Of a stretch of DNA of 64,000 nt, positions 26,120 through 33,989 are shown piece after piece. How positions within the stretch are numbered: position 1 is the stretch's first letter; every line of letters begins with the position of its first letter. A program made the translations under genes and the position numbers. Source of the DNA: DAIDKA01 sp963726995 (GTDB taxonomy: Bacteria > Pseudomonadota > Gammaproteobacteria > Steroidobacterales > Steroidobacteraceae); assembly GCA_963726995.1 (NCBI GenBank), contig CAVSEP010000006.1:248001-312000 (forward strand), given 5' to 3'. A model generated the notes under the pieces. The model was not told the DNA's origin. It saw nothing but the letters and a program-made list of their open reading frames with translations, and did not search any database.

Positions 26120-26743
26120 CTACGGCAGGATGTCGATGGGAACATCGGGCGGGGTCATCAGCCAGATCTCGAGCATGTCCGAGTCCGAGACCGCGATGCA
26201 GCCGTCGGTCCAGTCGCGCTGTTCGTAGTAGGTCGGTTCACGACGCAGATCGTTGGGCAGGCCATGGATCATGATCGCCCCGCCCGGCGTCAGGCGATTG
26301 CGGCGCGCTCGCTGCAGGTCCCGATCGTTGGGGTAGGACACCTGGATGGACAGGAAGTACTCGCTGCGCGGATTGCGCCGGGTCAGCTGGTAGTGGCCCT
26401 CGGGCGTGCGCGAATCACCCTCCTGTTCCTTCGGTCCCACCGGGTTCAATCCCAGCGCCACCCGGTAGGAGCGCACGATGGTGGCCCCGCGCATCAGGTA
26501 CAGCCGCCGCTCGGACTTGCGCACCACGACCCGGTTGGCCAGCAGCGGCGCAGCGGCGGCGGCAGCAGCATCTGCGGCGTTCGATTCGGCCTTCGGGTGG
26601 GTGGAATCCTGGTCCTGGCGCAGCCGCTTGTCATACGCGGTGGCCGCCGGCGCAGCGCTACCCATGGCAAAGCTCATGGCCAGCAGCAGCAGGGTCGGGC
26701 CAGCCAGCCGTCGGCACCTGGTGAAGACGAGACGGTCACACAT
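26120..26743 (-). CDS. L,D-transpeptidase family (YkuD) protein
   Basis: Secreted peptidoglycan-modifying enzyme family, 207 aa. The signal peptide spans roughly residues 14-34 (LAGPTLLLLAMSFAMGSAAP). The YkuD domain covers about 70-205: VVVRKSERRLYLMRGATIVR, then the His motif GGAIMIHGLPND and the catalytic Cys in RDWTDGCIAVSDSD. These match the active site pattern HGx(n)[ST]xGC. It may form 3-3 crosslinks or attach a protein to the wall. It lies directly before ppnN and 87 bp after the MltD-like gene on the same strand. Confidence 0.9.
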   Translation of the reverse strand: MCDRLVFTRCRRLAGPTLLLLAMSFAMGSAAPAATAYDKRLRQDQDSTHPKAESNAADAAAAAAAPLLANRVVVRKSERRLYLMRGATIVRSYRVALGLNPVGPKEQEGDSRTPEGHYQLTRRNPRSEYFLSIQVSYPNDRDLQRARRNRLTPGGAIMIHGLPNDLRREPTYYEQRDWTDGCIAVSDSDMLEIWLMTPPDVPIDILP

Positions 26744-26830
26744 GAAAGCAATTATAGGGTCTGATGGGGCTGCGGCGAAGCACGCCCGTCACAGCCCTGC
26801 GCAACCTGGCGCCATTTCCCGACAAACCTC

Positions 26831-29266
26831 TCACTTTTCCGCATCGGGATTGCCAAGATCCTCCACGCGCGGCACGACGATCTGCGTCCCGGCCTTCAAG
26901 CCATCGAAGGCCACATCGGGGTTGTACTGCTGCAGCAGCCACTCGGGCAGGTTGCCGAAGCGATGCGTCAGCCCCCACAGCGAATCCCCGGCGCGCGCCA
27001 CGTGCACCTGCGTGCCCGAGATCCGGTGCGAGGCGAAGTAGGCGGCCTGCAGCTGCCGATGATAGTCACGGCGATGCGCCTCGAACTTCTCGTGCGAGCT
27101 GTGCGCGAAATCCAGCTTCAGCCGGCGCCCGATGCGCACGCCGCCCTTGCCGCGCACGTGGTTGAGCGCGCGCAGCCGAGCCGGACTGACCCCGAGCCAG
27201 CCGGCGTAGGCGCCGAGGGTCTCGGTCGGCGCCACCACGATGCTGTCATCCGCAGCCACCGAGTAGTCGGTGGCATCGGCATTATCGGCCGCAACGACCG
27301 CGGTGGGCCCAAGGCCCGGCGTGATCTCTTCGGCTTCCTTGGCTGATACCGGCTGGGAGGCGACCAGCGGCTTGTCCTGCGCGACCGCCTGGGCATCCTG
27401 CTCACTCTCCTGCTGCGCCACCTGCGGGGACACGCCGCCGGCATTGGTCTCGGGTTGCACATCGGGCGCCACCGGTGCGGGCGTGTCATTCGCGGCCAGC
27501 GTCTGCGCCCCCGGCGCGGCGGCGGCGGCAACCTCCGGTACGGCCGCCGGGGCACTGGCTGAATTGGCCGCCAGTGCGGCAGGCGTGCTCGGCGCGCTGG
27601 ACGGCGCCGCCGTATCGCCGCCCCCCGCCGCGGCCGCGGCCGGATGATCCACCCGCGCCAGGCTCACCCGTACCGGATTGGCTTCCGGCACGCGCACCAG
27701 CTGGCCGGGACGCAGGCGCTTGCGGGCCTTGATGCCGTTGAGGCGCGCGAGCTCACCGGGCTTCATGCCGTAGTCGGCGGCAATGCTCGCGAGCGTCTCA
27801 CCCTTCATGACCTTGCGGCTCTCCGGCACCGTCTGCTTAGGCTCCAGATCCTTCGGCGAAAGGCGCGCGGCCAGCAGCTCGGTCGTCCAGCCGGGTCCGT
27901 CCAGCGGCAGGCGCAGCACGTAGCCCTTGGGCACGCGCCGTCGGCCCTGCCAGCAGGCCGGCAGCAGCGCCGGATTCAGGCGACGCAGGTCCTCGGCGTT
28001 GATGTGCAAGGCGTGCGTGAGTGCGCTCACCGTCACGAACCCGGGCATGGTCACTTCCTGGAACTTCGCCTCGGGCTCGCGCCGGATGGCACCGAAATAC
28101 TTCTCCGGATCCCGGTCCACCGTCAGCGCCGCCAGGAACGACACGTAGTAGTTGCGCGAGGCGAACCCGAAACTCGGGCTGTGATAGTTGCGCAGCACCC
28201 GCACGATGTCATCCGAGCCCACCTGTTCCTTGGCGCGCCGCATGCCCTCGGCTCCATGATTGTAGGCCGTCAGCGCCAGCGGCCAGCTGCCCAGCAGCCG
28301 GTAGTTGAAGCTCAGCAACTGCGCGGCGGCCTCGGTGGCCCGGAACGGATCCATGCGATCGTCCACCGCCGAGTCGATGCGCATGTAGCGCCGGCCGGTG
28401 GAGCGCATGAACTGCCACAGTCCCGCGGCTCCCGCCTTGGAGTAGGCGGCCGCATTGAAGGACGACTCCACATGCGGCACCACCGCCAGCTCCGGCGGCA
28501 TGCCGAGATTGGCCAGCGTCTCCACGATATGCGCTTCCCACAGGCCGGCGCGCAGCAGGCCGTCGCGGAACCGGTCCGCCTGACCCAGCTGGAAGCGCAC
28601 GTCCTCGACGGCGCTCAGCAGGCGCGCCGGCGTGCCGGCGTCGCCCCACATGTCGCGGATGTGCTGATCCTGCGGCGAGAGGGCGTCCGTGGAGTGGGCA
28701 ATGCGCTTGAGCGCCGCGATGATCCTGAGGCGCGATGCCTCCACCATGCGCTGCCGCTGCCGCGCGCTGGTGTCGGGCCCGAACTGCAGCGTCTCGTAGA
28801 CCACACCCAGGTTGTACTGATCGTGCATGAAGCCGGCGTTGGTGCCGATTTCGGTATAGACCCGGATCCAGAAGTTCACATCGCGGTCGAGCGCGGGGGG
28901 CTGCGGAAACACCTTGTCGAGTTCGCGCGGCGCTTTGGCCTCGGGGCCCGCCGCAGCCGGGGCTGCCGCCGCAGCTGCGGCGACCGCGGGAGCCTCGCCG
29001 ACGGCACTCGGCGCCTCGGCCGGCGGGACCAAAGGGGCCGGTGCGCCGCTGGAGACCACGGCCGCTTCCGGGACGGGCAGCGCCTCGGCGGGCGCCGAAC
29101 CGGGCGCAGGAGCCGGCGCCGAACTCGCGGCGGCAGACGATACGGTAGCGGCTGCGGTGGCAGCGGCCGTCCTCGCCTTGGGTGCAGTGGAGCAGCCGGC
29201 AAGGCCCAGCGACAGCCAGAGGAGGCCTGCGGCGAGCCGGATCCCCGGATTGGATGTCGGTCTCAT
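26831..29266 (-). CDS. mltD: membrane-bound lytic transglycosylase, MltD-like, with LysM domains
   Basis: Outer-membrane lipoprotein that cleaves peptidoglycan, 811 aa. The lipobox is LSLGLAGCS, with Cys near residue 25. A long Ala/Pro linker follows. The SLT goosefoot domain is near residues 255-380, with catalytic Glu in VPHVESSFNAAAYSKAGAAG, then LWQFMRSTGR and LALTAYNHGAEGM. LysM-type modules lie near 485-530 (GETLASIAADYGMKPGELAR), about 675-715 (more divergent) and 752-800 (AGDSLWGLTHRFG and WLLQQYNPDV). E. coli MltD is about 450 aa, so this protein is long because of low-complexity spacers. Confidence 0.93.
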   Translation of the reverse strand: MRPTSNPGIRLAAGLLWLSLGLAGCSTAPKARTAAATAAATVSSAAASSAPAPAPGSAPAEALPVPEAAVVSSGAPAPLVPPAEAPSAVGEAPAVAAAAAAAPAAAGPEAKAPRELDKVFPQPPALDRDVNFWIRVYTEIGTNAGFMHDQYNLGVVYETLQFGPDTSARQRQRMVEASRLRIIAALKRIAHSTDALSPQDQHIRDMWGDAGTPARLLSAVEDVRFQLGQADRFRDGLLRAGLWEAHIVETLANLGMPPELAVVPHVESSFNAAAYSKAGAAGLWQFMRSTGRRYMRIDSAVDDRMDPFRATEAAAQLLSFNYRLLGSWPLALTAYNHGAEGMRRAKEQVGSDDIVRVLRNYHSPSFGFASRNYYVSFLAALTVDRDPEKYFGAIRREPEAKFQEVTMPGFVTVSALTHALHINAEDLRRLNPALLPACWQGRRRVPKGYVLRLPLDGPGWTTELLAARLSPKDLEPKQTVPESRKVMKGETLASIAADYGMKPGELARLNGIKARKRLRPGQLVRVPEANPVRVSLARVDHPAAAAAGGGDTAAPSSAPSTPAALAANSASAPAAVPEVAAAAAPGAQTLAANDTPAPVAPDVQPETNAGGVSPQVAQQESEQDAQAVAQDKPLVASQPVSAKEAEEITPGLGPTAVVAADNADATDYSVAADDSIVVAPTETLGAYAGWLGVSPARLRALNHVRGKGGVRIGRRLKLDFAHSSHEKFEAHRRDYHRQLQAAYFASHRISGTQVHVARAGDSLWGLTHRFGNLPEWLLQQYNPDVAFDGLKAGTQIVVPRVEDLGNPDAEK

Positions 29267-29572
29267 TTACACTTCAATCGATGCGAATATATAGAACAAT
29301 ATCAATCTCTTGCATGTTTTCTCACGGGTGTGCTCCGGTCATTTCGCGGCTGCCGATGTCGAGGATCTTGACACCGCGTTGCGCACCGCACCAACCCAAG
29401 GCGCGTTCTGTCATGTCGAACGGGCGCCAAGGGTGGCATATGACGCACTGCGGCGCGTTTGACCCCCGTCTCAGATACAAGATGTCACATCGCAGCCCGC
29501 TTATGACCTATGGCATGCGCGTTGCTTCTATATCCATAGAACCGGCCCATTTGGCCGGGGAAGGAAGCAACC

Positions 29573-29591
29573 AAGGCGGATTCGCCTTTTT
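29573..29591 (+). terminator. intrinsic terminator-like hairpin
   Basis: AAGGCG (29573-29578), loop GATT, CGCCTT (29583-29588) and a following TTT. It is also usable on the minus strand because A's precede it there in complement only weakly; the plus orientation is the better match. Confidence 0.5.
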
Positions 29592-29690
29592 GAATTAAAA
29601 AGACCGGGCACCGCCATTCGCGGATGCCCCCTGACAGGACAAGAATCAGAACAATTGCTCCTCCACAGCAAGCAAGCAAGCGACCAAATG

Positions 29691-29715
29691 ACCCCGCCCC
29701 GGCGGGGTTTTTTTT
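29691..29715 (+). terminator. strong intrinsic terminator, plus strand, without a recognised upstream gene
   Basis: ACCCCGC (29691-29697), loop CCCG, GCGGGGT (29702-29708) and an uninterrupted run of eight T. The direction is opposite to the nitrate reductase gene that ends at 29725, so it does not terminate that gene; it would end a plus-strand transcript coming from the intergenic region. Confidence 0.75.
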
Positions 29716-29724
29716 GCAGGGTGT

Positions 29725-32418
29725 TCAGCCGGCTTGCGCGACGCCGGCCGTGCCGGTGGCGGTGCGATCCGATGCCGCGGTCTCCAGTGCCGCGATCATG
29801 CGCCGCAGCTCCGGGACACAGGAGCCGCAATTGGTTCCCGCCTTGAGTCGCTTGCCGATCGATGGGGCATCCCGGCAACCCCGGGCAATCGCCGCCTCGA
29901 TGGCGTTGCGGCCAACGTTGAAGCAGGCACAGACCGTGGCGCCGGCATCGGCCGCCGGATCCAGGGGTCGCCCGGACAGCAGCGTCGCACGTTCCAATGG
30001 CGCAATCTTTTCCTTGGCAAAGAGGCTCGCGAGCCAGGAGCGCGAGGGCAATTCGGGCCGCGAACTGATGAACACGCAGGACTGCAGACGCTCATCCTGC
30101 AGATGCACTGCCCGATAGGTGCCGGAGCTCTCGTCGCAGTATTCCACCCAGTCGGCGGCCGGATCGGCGCCAAGCAGCTCACTCGCCCAGCTGGACCAGT
30201 CTCCGGGCACCCGGCGGCCGGCGATTTCGTAGCGCTGGAACACCCCGCCCTCGGATGCCGCCCACCAGCTGAAGGTCTGCACCGGCAGCGGCCGGCGCGT
30301 GAGCACGAAGCCGTACCAGCTGACCACGAAGGGCTCGACGCGCGCCGGTGTGTACTTGAATTCCGGCTCACCACTCACGGCATCGACCGCCGGGTTCACG
30401 AGGGCGCCGACCCGCGCATCGGAGGCCGTCGCGCCATTCCAATGGATGGGAACGAAGATGCAGCGGCGCGCGATTTCACCGCTGGTGCGCAGGCGCACCA
30501 CCATGCGCCCCCAGCGCGTGGCGACCCGCACCAGGGCACCATCCCCCAGGCCAAAGCTCAATGCATCCGCGGGATGCATGTCGACGAACGGCTCCGGCAA
30601 ATGGCTCGCCAGGCGCGGCGAGCGGCCGGTGCGCGACATCGTGTGCCATTGATCGCGGATCCGCCCGGTGTTGAGCACCAGCGGATATTCCTCATCCGGC
30701 GCATGCCGCGGCGGATGCGGGCGCACGGCGATCAGCCGCGCCCGACGGTCCGGATGATAGAACCGCCCGTCGCCGAACAGTCGCGCGGTGCCCGCGGGTG
30801 CGCCGGGCAGCACCGGCCAGGGCACCGGCGCCAGCTGCTCATAGCCTGCGGCGCCCAGATCCTTCAGTCCCGCGAGATTGAAGGCGCGGCTCCCGTCATT
30901 GGCGATGGCGCTCAAGCGCGCGTGCTCATCGAAGATCTGCGCGGCGCTGGTAAACGCGAAGCCGCCCCCGAACCCCAGGCGTTTCGCCACCTCGCACAGC
31001 ATCCACCAGTCGGGGCGCACGCCCTCCGGCATGGGCAGGAAGGCGCGCTGGCGCGAGATATGGCGGTCCGAATTGGTGACCGTGCCGTCCTTCTCACCCC
31101 AGGCGGCGGCGGGCAACAGCACCTGCGCCAGGACGGACGTGTCGGTGCGCGCCACGCAGTCGGACACCACGACCAGTTCGCAACGGCGCAGCGCCTCGCG
31201 GGCCCGGTCGGCATTCGGCAGACTCACCACCGGATTGGTCGCGATGATCCACACCGCCTTGATGCGCCCGCGGTGCATGGCCTCGAACATGTCCACTGCT
31301 TTCAGTCCCGGCCGTTGCGCCAGGCGCGGCGCCTTCCAGAACTGCTGCACGATGGCGCGATGGGCCGGGTTTTCGATCTCCATGTGCGCCGCCAGCATGT
31401 TGGCCATGCCACCGACCTCACGCCCACCCATGGCATTGGGCTGCCCCGTCACCGAGAAGGGCCCCATGCCCGGCCGGCCGATCCGTCCGGTCAGCAGATG
31501 CGCATTGATGATGCTGTTGGCCTTGTCGGTACCGCTGGAAGACTGGTTCACCCCCTGTGAAAAGGCGCTGATCACGTGTTCGGTGGCGGCATACAGCGCG
31601 TAGAAACGCCGCAACAACTCCGGTTCGATTCCGCAGGTACGGGCGACCGCTTCCACATCTCCGGCGGTGTTGTCCGCCACCAGCAGCGCGCGGGCGGCGC
31701 CCGTGGTGTGCTGCTCGACAAAGCGGCGATCGATGCGGCCGTCGCGGGCGAGGTAGCTAAGCAGCCCGTTGAACAGTGTCACGTCGCTGCCGGCGCGCAA
31801 CGGCAGATGCAGATCGGCGATGTCGCAGGTCGGGGTGCGCCGCGGATCGATGACGACCAGGCGCAGGTTGGGACGCTGCTGCTTGGCTTTCACGATGCGC
31901 TGATACAGCACCGGGTGGCACCACGCCGTGTTGGAACCGACCAGCACGATGAGATCGGCCAGATCCAGGTCCTGGTAGGTCACCGGCACCAGGTCTTCGC
32001 CGAAGGCGCGTTTGTGCGCGGCCACGGCCGAGGACATGCACAGCCTGGAATTGGTGTCGATATTGGCCGACCCGATGAAACCCTTCATCAGCTTGTTGGC
32101 GACGTAGTAGTCCTCCGTCAGGATCTGTCCGGAGACGTAGAACGCCACGGCATCCGGTCCATGTTCATCGATGATGCGGCGGAAGCCCTGCGCCACGGCA
32201 TCCAGCGCCACATCCCAGGAAACCTCGGCGCCACGCACCTGCGGCTGCAGCAGCCGGCCCTGCAGCGCCACCGTTTCGCCCAGCGCCGCGCCCTTGGAAC
32301 ACAGCGCGCCAAGATTTGCCGGATGGTCGGGATCGCCGCGCACCTGCACGCCGCCATTCGCCGTCGCGGCGAGGATGCCGCAGCCCACTCCGCAGTATGG
32401 GCAGGTGGTGCGAGTCAT
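29725..32418 (-). CDS. nasA: assimilatory nitrate reductase catalytic subunit with C-terminal BFD-like domain
   Basis: Cytoplasmic Mo-bis-MGD enzyme reducing nitrate to nitrite, 897 aa. It begins MTRTTCPYCGVGCGIL with a [4Fe-4S] binding set (CPYCGVGC plus ALCSKG near residue 41). The Mo-ligand Cys is in DTNSRLCMSSAV. A molybdopterin-dinucleotide-binding domain follows (about 570-690, NTGRIRDQWHTMSRTGRSP). Residues 826-875 form a BFD-like [2Fe-2S] domain (VCACFNVGRNAIEAAI with TNCGSCVPELRRMI), as in proteobacterial NasA. No Tat signal is present, as expected for an assimilatory enzyme. It is the last gene of the nitrate operon and overlaps the preceding gene by 4 bp. Confidence 0.95.
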   Translation of the reverse strand: MTRTTCPYCGVGCGILAATANGGVQVRGDPDHPANLGALCSKGAALGETVALQGRLLQPQVRGAEVSWDVALDAVAQGFRRIIDEHGPDAVAFYVSGQILTEDYYVANKLMKGFIGSANIDTNSRLCMSSAVAAHKRAFGEDLVPVTYQDLDLADLIVLVGSNTAWCHPVLYQRIVKAKQQRPNLRLVVIDPRRTPTCDIADLHLPLRAGSDVTLFNGLLSYLARDGRIDRRFVEQHTTGAARALLVADNTAGDVEAVARTCGIEPELLRRFYALYAATEHVISAFSQGVNQSSSGTDKANSIINAHLLTGRIGRPGMGPFSVTGQPNAMGGREVGGMANMLAAHMEIENPAHRAIVQQFWKAPRLAQRPGLKAVDMFEAMHRGRIKAVWIIATNPVVSLPNADRAREALRRCELVVVSDCVARTDTSVLAQVLLPAAAWGEKDGTVTNSDRHISRQRAFLPMPEGVRPDWWMLCEVAKRLGFGGGFAFTSAAQIFDEHARLSAIANDGSRAFNLAGLKDLGAAGYEQLAPVPWPVLPGAPAGTARLFGDGRFYHPDRRARLIAVRPHPPRHAPDEEYPLVLNTGRIRDQWHTMSRTGRSPRLASHLPEPFVDMHPADALSFGLGDGALVRVATRWGRMVVRLRTSGEIARRCIFVPIHWNGATASDARVGALVNPAVDAVSGEPEFKYTPARVEPFVVSWYGFVLTRRPLPVQTFSWWAASEGGVFQRYEIAGRRVPGDWSSWASELLGADPAADWVEYCDESSGTYRAVHLQDERLQSCVFISSRPELPSRSWLASLFAKEKIAPLERATLLSGRPLDPAADAGATVCACFNVGRNAIEAAIARGCRDAPSIGKRLKAGTNCGSCVPELRRMIAALETAASDRTATGTAGVAQAG

Positions 32419-33989
32419 GGACGGGGCGGTTCCGGTGCCGAGGCCGTCTCGCCAAAGAGCAGGGTGTCGCGCAGCGACCCCACGTCCCGCCCCTGATTGA
32501 TCAGATCAAAGTACCAGTTGCCGTCCACCGTATCCCCGTACAGCACGGCGCCGCGCACCTTGTTGTCCTCCAGGAGCAGCTTCTTGTAGACGCCGCGGCG
32601 CGCGTCGCGCATGACCAGAGACTCGCGACCCGCCCCGGCCGTCAGATCCCCGGCGGAGAAGACCTTCACGCCGCTGACCTTCAGCTGCGTGGACACCGGC
32701 GAGCCGCCATAGCGACGCACGCCACGCTCCGCCAGGTAGGCTGCGCAGACCCTGGCCTGCTCCCACAGCGGCGCCACCAGGCCGAAGGTGCTGTCGCGAT
32801 GCTGGACGCACTCACCGACGGCGTAGATGGAGGGGTCGAAACTCTGCAGGGTGTCGTCCACCAGGATGCCGCGGTCGCAGCGCAGGCCCGCGGCCTTCGC
32901 CAATTCGGTGTTGGGACGCACGCCGGTCGCCATCACCACCAGATCCGCCGGCAATTCCCGGCCGTCGGCCAGCTGTACGCCGGTCACTTGCGTGGTGCCC
33001 TGGATGGCAACCGTTCGGGCCGACAGGCAGAACTTCAGGCCCTGCGCCAGCAGCTCCCGGTGCAGCATTTCGCCGGCCTGCGCGTCCAGCTGCTGGTTCA
33101 TCAGGAACTCACTCAGATGCACGACCGTCACGTCCATGCCCCGACGCAACAGGCCGGTGGCAGCCTCCAGTCCCAGCAGTCCACCGCCGATCACCACGGC
33201 GCAGCGGCGCGAGCGCGCGCCGGCGAGCATGGCATCGACATCCTGCAGGTCGCGGAAGGTCAGCACGCCGGGAAGGTCGCGACCCGGGACCGGCAGCAGC
33301 ACCGGCGCCGACCCGGTCGCGATCAGCAGGCGGTCATAAGCGAGTTCCACCCCCAGCCGGGAACGCACCCGCCGGCGCGCGCGATCGATCTGCACCACCG
33401 GGTCGCCCAGGTGCAGGACGATGCCCTGCTTGCGGAACCACTCCGGCGGATGGGTAATGATCTCATCGGTGCGCTTTTCCCCGGCCAGCACCGGCGAGAG
33501 CAGCACCCGGTTGTACGGGCTGTGGTGCTCGGCGCCGAACACCGTGATCTCGTAGGCCTGCGGCGCAAGCTCCAGCAGCTCCTCGATGGTTCGCATGGCC
33601 GCAACGCCATTGCCGATGACCACCAGCTTGCGCCTGCCCGCCGCACGCGCACCCGCCACGCGCTCCGCGCGCACCCAGACCTGTCCTTCGTGGATGCGCG
33701 CCAGAAATACCGGCACGCAATGCCCGGGCTCCTCAAGGCATCGTCCGGTGATCAGGCTGAAATGCTGCTTGTACAGCGGTGATGCCACCACCAGCTCGCC
33801 GGCGATGTCACCGACGATGCCGCGCGACAGAACGTTCACCCCGCTGATGGGATCGAAGTTGCCGATGGCATGCACGCCGCCGTTGACCCGGAAGACCGCG
33901 ACCTGCTGGCCCTCGATCAGTGCGCACACGCCGCTATCTGGATAGATATCCTCGAAGGCGCAGATGGGCAGCCAGCGCGAGGCCTTCAT
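32415..33989 (-). CDS. NirD-like domain fused to NirB-type FAD/NAD(P)H oxidoreductase
   Basis: 524-aa fusion. Residues 1-108 are a nitrite reductase small subunit domain resembling E. coli NirD (SGVCALIEGQQVAVFRV, ANFDP-like GNFDPISGVNVLSRG, VVASPLYKQHFSLITGRCLE). It keeps the Rieske-type fold but, like NirD, lacks the Cys-His cluster ligands. From residue 120 on it is a two-dinucleotide flavoprotein: KLVVIGNGVAAMRTIEE (FAD), LLIATGSAPVLLPVPG, VVIGGGLLGLEAATGLL (NAD(P)H) and SIYAVGECVQHRDS, like the N-terminal half of NirB or the NasB electron donor. It lies between nirB and nasA with 4-bp overlaps on both sides. Inference: the NirD part serves NirB and the FAD part passes electrons to NasA. 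Confidence 0.85.
   Translation of the reverse strand: MKASRWLPICAFEDIYPDSGVCALIEGQQVAVFRVNGGVHAIGNFDPISGVNVLSRGIVGDIAGELVVASPLYKQHFSLITGRCLEEPGHCVPVFLARIHEGQVWVRAERVAGARAAGRRKLVVIGNGVAAMRTIEELLELAPQAYEITVFGAEHHSPYNRVLLSPVLAGEKRTDEIITHPPEWFRKQGIVLHLGDPVVQIDRARRRVRSRLGVELAYDRLLIATGSAPVLLPVPGRDLPGVLTFRDLQDVDAMLAGARSRRCAVVIGGGLLGLEAATGLLRRGMDVTVVHLSEFLMNQQLDAQAGEMLHRELLAQGLKFCLSARTVAIQGTTQVTGVQLADGRELPADLVVMATGVRPNTELAKAAGLRCDRGILVDDTLQSFDPSIYAVGECVQHRDSTFGLVAPLWEQARVCAAYLAERGVRRYGGSPVSTQLKVSGVKVFSAGDLTAGAGRESLVMRDARRGVYKKLLLEDNKVRGAVLYGDTVDGNWYFDLINQGRDVGSLRDTLLFGETASAPEPPRP

Larger units (their letters stand above)
29267..29724 (+). other. 458-bp gap with two plus-strand terminator hairpins and no obvious gene
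   Basis: The region is noticeably AT-richer than its neighbours. Open frames here (for example 29182-29598) start inside the MltD-like gene and have no ribosome site or recognisable product. On the plus strand two intrinsic-terminator shapes occur at 29573-29591 and 29691-29715, plus a hairpin CCGGCC/GGCCGG near 29542-29558. Since no plus-strand protein gene precedes them, a small RNA is possible. See the finding. Confidence 0.4.

Noticed and set aside
26120..26743. Active site of the L,D-transpeptidase read as unusual (TDGC instead of SHGC)
   Set aside because: TDGCIAV is a common variant of the YkuD motif in this subgroup.
29182..29598. Plus-strand frame in the mltD-nasA gap
   Set aside because: It begins inside mltD, lacks a ribosome site and has no conserved pattern; the terminators there fit a non-coding RNA better.
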